Assembly: GCA_903958395.1 (NCBI GenBank)
Contig: CAJBSZ010000506.1
Location: forward strand, 1 to 39,764
Reading direction: 5' to 3'
DNA: 39,764 nt
Origin: an uncultured bacterium
GTDB taxonomy: Bacteria; Verrucomicrobiota; Kiritimatiellia; CAIKKV01; CAITUY01
In this document: positions 1-17,488 of the stretch, piece after piece
Numbering within the stretch: position 1 is the stretch's first letter
Layout: every line of letters starts with the position of its first letter
Translations under genes and position numbers: made by a program
The notes under the pieces: model-generated
Told to the model about the DNA's origin: nothing
Databases searched by the model: none
The model's input: only the letters and a program-made list of their open reading frames with translations

Positions 1-3
1 ACG

Positions 4-90
4 CGGCTCAGCCGGAGGCTTCGCCCTACCTGGAAATCTATACAGATCATCGATGTCTTCGGGTAGGGCGAGGCGTCCCTGCCGAGCCGT
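4..90. repeat. Paired imperfect inverted repeat (about 28-base arms)
   Basis: Bases 4-30 (CGGCTCAGCCGGAGGCTTCG...) and bases 61-90 are imperfect inverted copies of each other. Read in reverse complement, the right arm begins ACGGCTCGGCAGGGACGCCT, and both arms share the end TCGCCCTACC. About 30 bases separate the arms. The left arm reappears almost unchanged at 23675-23702, so this is a dispersed element and not a chance palindrome. I see no open reading frame or transposase in it. It could be a REP/MITE-like element; that is inference. Confidence 0.6.
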
Positions 91-150
91 CGTGACAAGG
101 GTGTTCTTGGATCTACACCTGGAGCTCGGTTCCCTAGGCGAGGATTTGGG

Positions 151-217
151 TTCGCTCTGCGCTTCAAGTTCCTGGTCGGAGACCATCCGTAGCTCAAGCC
201 GACAGGCGCAGAGCGAA
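151..217. repeat. Perfect 12-base inverted repeat next to tRNA-Ser
   Basis: TTCGCTCTGCGC at 151-162 is the exact reverse complement of GCGCAGAGCGAA at 206-217, with 43 bases between. On the minus strand this lies immediately beyond the 3' end of the tRNA-Ser gene. It could form a stem in the tRNA precursor's trailer or be the border of a small element. There is no U-run that would make it an ordinary intrinsic terminator. Confidence 0.55.
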
Positions 218-220
218 GGA

Positions 221-308
221 TGGCGGAGAGGGAGGGATTCGAACCCCCGGAGCCTTGCGGCTCTCCGGTTTTCAAGACCGGCGCGTTAAACCACTCTGCC
301 ACCTCTCC
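221..308 (-). tRNA. tRNA-Ser(UGA), CCA encoded
   Basis: The reverse complement reads GGAGAGG at the 5' end, paired with CCTCTCC near the 3' end, then discriminator G and an encoded CCA (221-223). The anticodon loop CTTGAAA carries UGA (complement of 272-274), flanked by a perfect CCGGT/ACCGG stem. A long variable arm (GAGAGCCGCAAGGCTC) marks it as a class II tRNA, as expected for serine. The T-arm GGTTCGAATCC is canonical. All expected features are visible, so the call is secure. It is transcribed away from the operon that follows. Confidence 0.97.
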
Positions 309-672
309 TGAGTGCTGCAATGGGGATGCAGGGCGGGTATAATTGGACAACGCAGGCCTTTTTATCAAGCGGATTCGCCGGGACGGGGATCGGGCGCACT
401 ATTTTCCGGCAGATCAAACCAGAAGGGTTCGTTTGGGCCAGAATATTCTGATGTATGCGGTGACGTATTGATGAAGGAGGGCTTCTTCGATGAGATTTTG
501 ACCCTCACGCCAATATATAATTGGTTGCACAACGTATTCAGCATTGCTTCGCTTCTGATTGCCTATCCCTTGTCGATTTCTGAAAAAAAAGGGGAATCAG
601 TGGTTTTGGGCACCAACATCCGGTGCATTTGTGCCAGAAATAGTTTGCCGGATGATGATTTGCACGCCACCC
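309..672. other. Intergenic stretch with no supported gene
   Basis: Between the tRNA and the first operon promoter I find nothing convincing. The 131-residue plus-strand ORF in the track (312-707) has no recognisable domain and runs through the promoter boxes, so I do not accept it. The region is more AT-rich than its surroundings and contains an A-run with G-run (near 583-595) and a short GCACC/GGTGC hairpin (near 621-637). Confidence 0.5.
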
Positions 673-732
673 AAAAAGTGCAAGAAAAAGGGGAGTCTGT
701 CCATTGATACAGAATGTGGATAGCCATAATCT
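673..732 (+). promoter_or_regulatory. Regulon promoter A (upstream of the GH106-like operon)
   Basis: An upstream box AAAAAGTGCAA (673-683) is followed by GTCCATTG (699-706). The TTG of that box starts a -35-like TTGATA (704-709), and exactly 17 bases later comes a -10-like TAATCT (727-732). The same GTCCATTG with identical 20-base spacing to a -10 hexamer occurs at three other places in the window. Boxes that overlap and precede the -35 suit an activator touching RNA polymerase, for example the AraC-family protein encoded at 22762; that link is inference. Transcription would start near 740, about 35 bases before the first gene. Confidence 0.75.
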
Positions 733-774
733 ACAGTGAGAATTATCTAATGAAAGGTTTTAGTCGGGTGGAGT

Positions 775-3700
775 ATGGTGAAGGGAAAGCTCACAATTGA
801 ATGTGCTGCGGTAGAGCGGGATGAACTCCAGGCTCAATTCATTTGTCCGTCGGATGAATACCGGCCAATACCTTTCTGGTGGTGGGTTGGGGAGCCGCTT
901 GATCGCGAACGACTTCTCTGGCAGCTGGATGCCTTGAAGACGAAGGGCATTAAGAATGCCGTTATCAGTTACAATCATCACCCTGACGGCACTTCCAATC
1001 CCGGGGATCCTCCGGTGTTTTCCTCCGCTTGGTGGGATCTATTCAGATGGTTCGTGGCCGAATGCAAAAAGCGGGGGATGAAAATCAGTTTCCAGGATTA
1101 TACACTGCTCAATCCGCTTTTGCAGCGTATTGGCCGCGAAACGCCTGGCATGAAAGGCGGACAACTGAAAGACGCCAGCCAGTATGTGGAGAGTGGCACC
1201 CTGTGCCGCCTCACGGTTGAGCCTGGTTGTCAGATGATTACGGCATTGGCTTACCCATTGGAAAATGGGATTGCCTGCACAAAGGGATATATTGATCTTT
1301 CCGGTTCCGTAGACGAGGGCAAGTTGAATTGGCGAGCGCCTGCCGGAACATGGTTTGCAAGCCTTGTCTATTACGAGGACAAGCCGTTTGATCCGATGCA
1401 TCCGTTGGCGGGCGAAAAAGTAATCGACATGTTTTATCGGCCGTTCGAAGAACATTGTCCCGGCGAACTCGGCAAGACGATCCCGATCCTGTTTCAGGAT
1501 GAACTGGATTTCGGGGCCAGGATGCCGTTGTGGTCCGGCCGGCTTCTCGAAGAATTCCGGATACGCAAGGGCTATGACCTGGCTCCTCTTCTCCCGGCCT
1601 TGTGGCACAATCTCGGGGCGGTAACCGCCAAGATTCGCATCGATTACAATGATGTTGTCACGACGCTTCTCGAGCAGCGCTATTTCATCCCGGTTTTCCG
1701 ATGGGCTGAAGACAGGGGGGTGATGCTGGCGCATGACAACGCCGGGCGGGGGATGATTGAAGAGGGGGCGAAATCGTATGGCGACTATTTCCGCACCATG
1801 CGCTGGTTTGGGGCGCCGGGTTCGGATGATCCCCGGCTCGATGGCCCACGCGCGTTCAAGGGGTTGAAAGTCAACAGTTCCATTGCCCATCTGTATAAAC
1901 GGCCCCGGGTCTGGGCTGAGTGTTTTCATTCAAGCGGGTGGGGCGCAACGCCGGCCAGGATGATCGCGGCGATCAACGAAGATTTTGCCTATGGTGCGAC
2001 GGTTGTCAATTTGCACGGCTTGTATTATACGACCTGCGGTTCGTGGTGGGAATGGGCGTCTCCCGATTTTCATTTCCGGCAGCCTTACTGGCGGCATATG
2101 AATCAATTCAACAATTACACAGCGCGCCTGTCCTTTCTCCTCAGTCGAGGTGTTCACGTCTGCGATGTGGCCATACTTTACCCGATTACAGCGATTGAGG
2201 GGGGTGCGAACCGGAGGATGGCCGAGGTATCGGCGGACGGCATCCCGTATTCCGAGAAGCAATGCGGCTGCGGGGAGGTGCTGCTTGATGAGGCTGAAGT
2301 CCATGCCTTCGGGCTTGGCCGGGCGCTCTTTGATTCCGGAATCGATTTTGATTTTGTTGATTTCCAGTCCCTGGAAAGGGCGGAAGTGCGCGATGGCCTG
2401 CTTTGTATTGCCGGGGAGGAGTATCAAGTCCTGATCCTGCTGGCGATGAGCGCCGTGCGATTCTCGACCATGCAGGTGGCGCGCGATTTCCAGGCGAAAG
2501 GCGGCCTGGTCATTGCCTATGGCTGCCTGCCGTCGGCCAGCGATAAAGCCGGCAGCCAGGATCCAGACCTGGATAAACTTGTCAGGAAAATTTTCAGCAG
2601 TGACAATGTCAAGTCCGGTATGTTTATACAGGGCGGTTATGAGCAAGTGAAACAGGCGATAGATTCGGCCATTCTGCGTGATTTCAGGCCCCGGGATGGT
2701 TGCCTTTGTGTTCTGCATCGCCGGGGCGGTGGGAAGGACATCTATTATGTGTTTAACAGGAACATAACTCCGTATGCAGGCGATGTGGTCTTTCGGGCAA
2801 CCGGCCCTGTTTCTCAATGGGATGCCTGGACCGGTTCAGTGCTGTCGATTCCGGTTGACCGCGGTGATTGGCCCGGAACCCGGCTACGGCTTGATTTGGA
2901 ACCTTTTGAAGCAAAGATTATTGTCTTCGGTGCTGAGAACGGTTTGGTGACTGATGGTACGGCAGGGACTGTTTCATCAGTCGCTAATGGGCTTGATCTT
3001 GACGGGGCATGGGACTGTGAATTGCAACCGACCCTGGACAATCGGTTCGGTGATTTCCGCCTGCCTGTCCATGCCGGGATGATCGGAGCGGAAGTCCGTC
3101 AGTTCCGTTATGCAGAGGAGAAATCCCCGCATCCTCCCTGGCATCTGCCTGGGTTTGATGATTCGGAATGGCCTCTAAAAACCTGTTCGTATGGACCCCG
3201 TTTCCTTGTATTAGGTCCACTGCCGCCGGGTATTGATTTGTCAGCCATGGAGAAACAGCTGACTTCTTCCGCTGAGATTGACACGTCTGAACCTGTGATT
3301 GTTGAAGGGCGCTCTTATTCCTGGATGCCTTATGAAATGTCGCTCCAATGGGGAATCGAGAAGGATCCTTTTCTAAGGGACTGGGCCAGCGGGCCGCATG
3401 GTCTCAAGAAGGAAGTCCCGCTGGAATTCATCGATTTAAACTGTGACCAACCCGGGTCAGCTTGGTATGTCTGGAGCACGGTGCCGGCGTGTGAGGCGGG
3501 CCGTACGCTCATGATAATGGGGAGTCGATCGTCATATTCAGCCTGGCTCAACGGGCAGCGCGTGATGGCGCAGGATGAGGCCCTGCCGCCCGGTCGCCAG
3601 TCGCAGTGGAACCTGCCGCATTACCGCTCGGCGCCACGAGAGGTAACCATCAGGTTGAATCAAGGGGATAATCCGCTGTTGATGAAATTCTCACAATCCT

Positions 3701-4518
3701 GCGGCCAGCGTGTTCGTGCCTATGTGGCTTTTGATCCCCCGCCTGAAAACAGCGCGCTTGCGCTGAGATGGTTCAGTATTCCCGGAAAACCCGAGTTTAA
3801 CTGTTTCCCGGGACGTCGAAAACATGTTGGGTGGTATCGGTTTACTTCACCGCCCGGCCTGATGTCTTTCAGTTCGGTAATCCGGGGCCTGCCGCAGGTG
3901 TGGGTTGCCGGTATTGAAATGAGGCTGGAAAAACTGAATGAACGCGCGGATCGCTCTATCGAGTACCGGGTGACTATTCCGAATCCTTCCTGTGACCGTG
4001 TCAGGGTTGCCATTCGTGTGGAATTACAAACCGGTTCATTTGCCGGGGATGCTTTCCCTGAGCCCATTGCCCTGGCGTGCGGCAAGGGCCGGATACAAAC
4101 CGGCGACTGGTCGCAATTCGGGCTTGGCACCTATTCTGGAATTGTGAGGTACAGGCGTACCTGTAAGGTAAACGATGAGGGGGTTCGAAAAGGTGATTGG
4201 ATTCTGGATCTGGGCAACGTGGCGGGGACGGCGGAAGTATGGGTGAATGGGCGGTCGGCCGGAACTCGTGTTGCCCCTCCGTGGCGGTTTAGGGTGACCG
4301 AGTTGATTGTTGGAGGCGCGAATACTGTGGAGGTCGTTGTTGCCAATACGCTTGCAAATTTTTATAGTGTCGGAATCCCGACACCCTATGTTTACAAGGG
4401 GCAGACCGTTTCCGGCCTGTTGGGGCCGGTGAGGTTGAAAAGAACAGGCGATGGTTTTGTAAACCCCAGGCGTTCCTTTGAACCACTGATGGTGCCGATG
4501 GAGATGACAGAACCATGA
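775..4518 (+). CDS. GH106-like glycoside hydrolase (putative alpha-L-rhamnosidase)
   Basis: A 1247-residue protein that begins, after a short leader, with PFWWWVGEPLDRERLLWQL and KGIKNAVISY, a start typical of GH106 alpha-L-rhamnosidases and their relatives. The middle holds the family-like stretch QDELDFGAR...LLEEFRIRKGYDLAPLLPAL (about 240-280) and the segment WAECFHSSGWGATPARM (about 380), followed by a region ending in DVAILYP. Beta-sandwich domains follow; the last (about 1140-1215) has the LDLGNVAGTAEVWVNG and PPWRF pattern of GH2-type jelly rolls. No signal peptide is visible, so it is probably cytoplasmic and acts on imported oligosaccharides (inference). The start lies only one base after GGTGGAG; the GTG at 778 is an equally good start. 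It is the first gene after promoter A. The exact sugar specificity is uncertain. Confidence 0.72.
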   Translation: MVKGKLTIECAAVERDELQAQFICPSDEYRPIPFWWWVGEPLDRERLLWQLDALKTKGIKNAVISYNHHPDGTSNPGDPPVFSSAWWDLFRWFVAECKKRGMKISFQDYTLLNPLLQRIGRETPGMKGGQLKDASQYVESGTLCRLTVEPGCQMITALAYPLENGIACTKGYIDLSGSVDEGKLNWRAPAGTWFASLVYYEDKPFDPMHPLAGEKVIDMFYRPFEEHCPGELGKTIPILFQDELDFGARMPLWSGRLLEEFRIRKGYDLAPLLPALWHNLGAVTAKIRIDYNDVVTTLLEQRYFIPVFRWAEDRGVMLAHDNAGRGMIEEGAKSYGDYFRTMRWFGAPGSDDPRLDGPRAFKGLKVNSSIAHLYKRPRVWAECFHSSGWGATPARMIAAINEDFAYGATVVNLHGLYYTTCGSWWEWASPDFHFRQPYWRHMNQFNNYTARLSFLLSRGVHVCDVAILYPITAIEGGANRRMAEVSADGIPYSEKQCGCGEVLLDEAEVHAFGLGRALFDSGIDFDFVDFQSLERAEVRDGLLCIAGEEYQVLILLAMSAVRFSTMQVARDFQAKGGLVIAYGCLPSASDKAGSQDPDLDKLVRKIFSSDNVKSGMFIQGGYEQVKQAIDSAILRDFRPRDGCLCVLHRRGGGKDIYYVFNRNITPYAGDVVFRATGPVSQWDAWTGSVLSIPVDRGDWPGTRLRLDLEPFEAKIIVFGAENGLVTDGTAGTVSSVANGLDLDGAWDCELQPTLDNRFGDFRLPVHAGMIGAEVRQFRYAEEKSPHPPWHLPGFDDSEWPLKTCSYGPRFLVLGPLPPGIDLSAMEKQLTSSAEIDTSEPVIVEGRSYSWMPYEMSLQWGIEKDPFLRDWASGPHGLKKEVPLEFIDLNCDQPGSAWYVWSTVPACEAGRTLMIMGSRSSYSAWLNGQRVMAQDEALPPGRQSQWNLPHYRSAPREVTIRLNQGDNPLLMKFSQSCGQRVRAYVAFDPPPENSALALRWFSIPGKPEFNCFPGRRKHVGWYRFTSPPGLMSFSSVIRGLPQVWVAGIEMRLEKLNERADRSIEYRVTIPNPSCDRVRVAIRVELQTGSFAGDAFPEPIALACGKGRIQTGDWSQFGLGTYSGIVRYRRTCKVNDEGVRKGDWILDLGNVAGTAEVWVNGRSAGTRVAPPWRFRVTELIVGGANTVEVVVANTLANFYSVGIPTPYVYKGQTVSGLLGPVRLKRTGDGFVNPRRSFEPLMVPMEMTEP

Positions 4519-5978
4519 GTACCGATAATCATTCATCCGCCAAGACGTGCAAGCTGGTTCACATGCTGATGTATGCGTTCGGCGAGTGCGCCACTTCGCT
4601 GGTTCTGAATGGAATCAATGGTTTTCTCATGCTGTATTACACGAAGGCGCTGGGACTGAATCCCAAGTGGGCCGGCATAGCGATTTCTGTGTCGATCTTC
4701 TGGGAGGCTGTCTCGGAACCTGTAATGGGACATATCAGTGACAATACCCGGAGCCGTTTCGGGCGGCGACATGCTTACATCCTGATCGGCGGCCTTCTGA
4801 TGGCTGGCTTCTTCTATTTGATATGGGGGGTCCCGCAGGTCTTCTTGGGCAGCAACTTGGTTCTTTTCTCCTATCTTGTTGTCATGAATCTGTTGTTGCG
4901 CACGGGAATAACAGTGTTCTTTATTCCTTATATGGCGCTGGGGTTCGAGATGTGCGGCGATTATCAGGGCCGCTCAAAGATCCAGAGTCTGCGTTTCATA
5001 TTCAGTATGATCGCCAATATAGCCGGCCCGGCAATGGCCTGGAAAATCTTCTTCAATGATGCGCACGGAGTCCAGGCAACGACCGTTCCCGGGAATTATG
5101 TCTTGATGGGCGGTGTCTTTGCCGTTGTGACTGCGGTTGTCGTTTTACTCGTCACGGTCATCACATACCGTTGGCATGAAGATACCCGGGCCGTCGTGAG
5201 CAAGTTGACCGGGGGGCGCGCGGTGCGGGATTTCATTGCCGACATGAAACAGATCATCCTTGATCCCAATCCCCGCTGGGTATTCATTTTCACGTTTATT
5301 GTCTGTGTGGGAATGGTGCTTGTGTCGACCCTGCAGATGTATGTCTATGATGATTTCATGCGGTTTTCAGCAGATCAGAAGTTCATTGCGCACGGCAGCA
5401 CCATGCTGGGCGCCGGCATAGGGTCGGCTGTGGCGATATTCTTGAGCAGATTATTCGATAAGAAGGGTACGGTTATCTTTGGCAGTGCGATCAGTATTGT
5501 TGGCAACCTTATGCTTTGCATCCTTTTTCTCACCGGGTTGCTTCCCAAGGATGCCGTGTGGAGTGTTGGAGGATTTGCATTGCCCATCGCCCTGATCCTT
5601 TTTGTTGTTTTCCACGCAGCCTACTGGCTGGGCAACGGCATGTTGCTGCCCATTGCGACGGCCATGATGGCCGATGCGGCCGAAATCCATCAGATACAGA
5701 CCGGCGAAAACAAGGATGGCGGCTACTCGTCCGTGTTTAGTCTCGCCATGCGAATGGCCATTGCATTCAGCGCCATTGTGTCGGGTTTCTGCCTGGACTG
5801 GATCGGGTACAAGGTCCCTGATGCCGGCAAAGCCGTGTTCCAGAGCCCTCATACGCTCTGGTGGCTGGGCGCGATCACCTTTGTGGTTGGCACGCTGATT
5901 GCCATTGCAGCCCTTCTTGCCATCAGAAATTACCGGATCGATCGCCGGTTTATTGAAGAACTGCGAAGTGCGAAATAG
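4515..5978 (+). CDS. GPH-family (MelB-like) sugar:cation symporter
   Basis: A 487-residue inner-membrane protein with about twelve hydrophobic segments. The N-terminal part carries the family pattern: an early helix with the motif YAFGECATSLV, then YYTKALGLNPKWAG, then EPVMGHISDNTRSRFGRRH, the loop typical of glycoside-pentoside-hexuronide symporters. The family imports sugars, glycosides or short oligosaccharides with Na+ or H+. The start codon overlaps the stop of the GH106-like gene (ATGA), which points to translational coupling, so the transporter probably imports the substrate of that cytoplasmic enzyme. The length is normal for the family. The substrate cannot be read from the sequence. 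Confidence 0.88.
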   Translation: MSTDNHSSAKTCKLVHMLMYAFGECATSLVLNGINGFLMLYYTKALGLNPKWAGIAISVSIFWEAVSEPVMGHISDNTRSRFGRRHAYILIGGLLMAGFFYLIWGVPQVFLGSNLVLFSYLVVMNLLLRTGITVFFIPYMALGFEMCGDYQGRSKIQSLRFIFSMIANIAGPAMAWKIFFNDAHGVQATTVPGNYVLMGGVFAVVTAVVVLLVTVITYRWHEDTRAVVSKLTGGRAVRDFIADMKQIILDPNPRWVFIFTFIVCVGMVLVSTLQMYVYDDFMRFSADQKFIAHGSTMLGAGIGSAVAIFLSRLFDKKGTVIFGSAISIVGNLMLCILFLTGLLPKDAVWSVGGFALPIALILFVVFHAAYWLGNGMLLPIATAMMADAAEIHQIQTGENKDGGYSSVFSLAMRMAIAFSAIVSGFCLDWIGYKVPDAGKAVFQSPHTLWWLGAITFVVGTLIAIAALLAIRNYRIDRRFIEELRSAK

Positions 5979-6020
5979 CCCCTCCAGGGAGGGCTTATTA
6001 TACTTTAACCGTGATGATAT

Positions 6021-8369
6021 ATGAGTACTGAATCACAGATAGTTGCGCAAACGGGTCTTTTCGTATGCTTTCTGGTCTCTTGCGTCTCCGTTTCGCTGGG
6101 AGATCTGGAATCCGGGAAGGAGAAGGGGCTTAAGGTCGACGCCCAAAGCGCGATTGCGTATCCCCGGGATGAAGCGTTCCGGATATCGGGCGATCGGGTG
6201 GTTCAGGGGGATAAGTATTCTGTTGTGTTGAGTCAGGGTGAAATGGAATCGAACTACCACGGCAGGAAGAATCGGTGGAGGTTGAAAGCGGATTTGTCTT
6301 CATTCCCGGCATTTAAAGCTCCGGAGTTCCCCCTGTTGCAGGCCCTTTACAACATGGCGCTGGAAGAAGTCCTGCTGGATATCCTGCCGGAAAAGTCTTT
6401 TATGGCCGGCAAGGAGTGGACTGGTATCTGGACCCGCGACATCTCCTATAGTATTCATCTTTCCCTGGGACTGTTGCTGCCGGAGATTGCCGGGAACAGC
6501 CTCAAGGCCAAGGTCGGCCCGACGATGCAGATCATTCAGGATACCGGCACTGGCGGCTCCTGGCCGGTATCGACGGACCGCGCCGTCTGGGCCCTGGCGG
6601 CTCGCGAGGTTTATCTCGTCACCGGTGACTTACGTTTCCTGCAATATGCCTACCAGGTCTTGAGGAATACCGCCGAAGCGGATAGGCGGAATGCCCGGGA
6701 TGGCTCGACGGGGCTCTATGCGGGTGAGTCCTCGTTCATGGACTGGCGTGAACAATCGTATCCGCTCTGGATGCAGCCGGTGGATATTTTTGAATCCCGG
6801 TCTATCAGCACCTGTGTCCTCCATAGCCGGCTCAACAGCATTCTGTACGAGATGGCGATTCTGTTGAAAAAGGATCGCGCTGAATCCGATGTCTGGAAGC
6901 AAAATGCGGAGGGGATCAAGGCGGCCATCAATCACGATCTCTGGCTGGCTGACAAGCAGTATTACAGTTCCTACCGTTACCCGGCGATCATGGGCGGGAT
7001 GCTGTCGGATAAGTCCGACACATTGGGGGAGGCGCTGGCGGTCTTGTTCGATATTGCCGGTGAGCAAAAGGCCGGCAAACTGGTTGAGACTATTCCCGTT
7101 GTCCCTTTTGGTGCGCCCTGTATGTATCCCCAGCAGCCGCACGCGAGGCCTTATCACAGCAAAGCGGTCTGGCCGTTTGTCAATGCGTACTATGCCTGGG
7201 CGGGTGCCAAGGTGCATAACGAGGCGGCGGTTGTGCATGGGGTCCGGTCCATCATCCGCGCCGCGGCGCTTTTCCTCACGAACAAGGAGAACTTCTCTTC
7301 TGACAGGGGGCATTCCGGGGATACGGAGATCAACTCCGACCGGCAACTCTGGTCCGTGGCCGGCTACCTGTCGGTTGTCTACAGGATCTTGTTCGGGATG
7401 GAATTGTGTCCCGAGGGGTTGCGTTTCAGGCCGATGGTCCCGGGTTTTATCAAGGGCCCGCTGGTTTTGGAGAATTTCAAGTACCGGGGTTCGACGCTGA
7501 CGATCAGGATCACCGGGCACGGGGCGAGCATCAAATCATGCCGCTATGACGGCGGGTCCGCGCATGATCTGGTCATCACGCCGGACACTACCGGCGAGCA
7601 CCGTATTGACATTGAAATGGAACCCGCAGGCCCTGATGGCAAGATCAATCTTCAGTCCAGCGGGGTCATTGCACCCTTGGAGCCACGCGCGACGCTGGTC
7701 CTGGATAAGGCCGGATCGGTTGGTCTGTCCTGGACTGGCGTCAACGATGCCGTTGCCTATGCCGTCTATAAGAATGGACGACTCTTGACGGAGACGTCCG
7801 GCACGAATCTCACGGATACGCTTGCTCCCGGTGACGCTATGAACGCGGGCGTTTACTCGGTCCAGGCGGTGGACTCCAATCGTGTTCCCTCCAATCTGAG
7901 CGCCTATCTGCTTGCGGTTCCGGATGGGGCAAGAACCGTCTATGAGGCGGAGGCGGCCCTGGGAGACATGCGAAATATCCAGGCCGGGAACAAGGGATTC
8001 AGCGGAAACGGGTATTATCGAACGACGGCTGAAACCAATGATGTGCTTTCGTTCCGGGTGTTGGCCATGAGCGACGGGGAGTATCTGATACGTTTCAAGT
8101 ATGCCAATGGTCATGGTCTGGTTTATACCGACAACAAATGCTGTATCCGCAGCCTGTCTGTGGATCACGGGGAACCCGCGACGGTTGTCATGCCGCAGCG
8201 GACTTCATGGGCCGATTGGGGGTATTCCAGTGGGGTGACGGTTCCTCTGACGAAAGGCAGCCATACGGTGAAGTTGTTTTACGCGCCGGCGAACGCCAAC
8301 ATGAACCAGCTGGTCAACGAGGCGTATGTGGATTTCATGGAACTGATACGGATGAACGGAAAGAAGTGA
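6021..8369 (+). CDS. Secreted six-hairpin (MGH1-like) glycosidase with C-terminal CBM35-like domain
   Basis: A 782-residue protein. The N-terminus has a hydrophobic stretch (FVCFLVSCVSVSLG) that could be a signal peptide or lipobox, but it lacks the usual positive charges, so the start is uncertain; the ribosome-binding site is also weak. Residues about 100-510 form an alpha/alpha-toroid glycosidase: WTGIWTRDISYSIHLSLG, TGGSWPVSTDRAVWALAA, SSFMDWREQSYPLWM, and YHSKAVWPFVNAYYAWA are characteristic of MGH1/GH63-related six-hairpin enzymes. A fibronectin-like linker follows, then a CBM35/CBM6-like carbohydrate-binding module from about residue 641 (YEAEAALGD...GFSGNGYY...). It lies 42 bases after the transporter gene and two bases before GH125. 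I cannot assign a CAZy family with certainty; partnership with an alpha-mannosidase is suggestive only. Confidence 0.7.
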   Translation: MSTESQIVAQTGLFVCFLVSCVSVSLGDLESGKEKGLKVDAQSAIAYPRDEAFRISGDRVVQGDKYSVVLSQGEMESNYHGRKNRWRLKADLSSFPAFKAPEFPLLQALYNMALEEVLLDILPEKSFMAGKEWTGIWTRDISYSIHLSLGLLLPEIAGNSLKAKVGPTMQIIQDTGTGGSWPVSTDRAVWALAAREVYLVTGDLRFLQYAYQVLRNTAEADRRNARDGSTGLYAGESSFMDWREQSYPLWMQPVDIFESRSISTCVLHSRLNSILYEMAILLKKDRAESDVWKQNAEGIKAAINHDLWLADKQYYSSYRYPAIMGGMLSDKSDTLGEALAVLFDIAGEQKAGKLVETIPVVPFGAPCMYPQQPHARPYHSKAVWPFVNAYYAWAGAKVHNEAAVVHGVRSIIRAAALFLTNKENFSSDRGHSGDTEINSDRQLWSVAGYLSVVYRILFGMELCPEGLRFRPMVPGFIKGPLVLENFKYRGSTLTIRITGHGASIKSCRYDGGSAHDLVITPDTTGEHRIDIEMEPAGPDGKINLQSSGVIAPLEPRATLVLDKAGSVGLSWTGVNDAVAYAVYKNGRLLTETSGTNLTDTLAPGDAMNAGVYSVQAVDSNRVPSNLSAYLLAVPDGARTVYEAEAALGDMRNIQAGNKGFSGNGYYRTTAETNDVLSFRVLAMSDGEYLIRFKYANGHGLVYTDNKCCIRSLSVDHGEPATVVMPQRTSWADWGYSSGVTVPLTKGSHTVKLFYAPANANMNQLVNEAYVDFMELIRMNGKK

Positions 8370-8371
8370 AT

Positions 8372-17472
<9,101 letters not shown>

Positions 17473-17488
17473 AGGTATGAAGGGTCTT

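Noticed and set aside
53-289. 78-residue plus-strand ORF over the repeats and tRNA
   Set aside because: It overlaps the tRNA-Ser gene antisense and the inverted repeats; no sign of coding.
312-707. 131-residue plus-strand ORF before the first operon
   Set aside because: No recognisable domain, poor composition for a protein, and it runs through the conserved promoter boxes.
5979-6000. CCCTC/GAGGG hairpin after the GPH transporter gene as a terminator
   Set aside because: Stem of five pairs, small loop and no real U-run (TTATTATA). Genes on both sides look co-transcribed. Not strong enough to call.
6043-6231. Alternative frame starting at TTG (MRKRVFSYAFWSLA...) as the true signal peptide of the six-hairpin enzyme
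   Set aside because: It looks more like a signal peptide than the in-frame start, but it would need a frameshift to reach the enzyme. No evidence for one; left as an uncertainty in the start of 6021.
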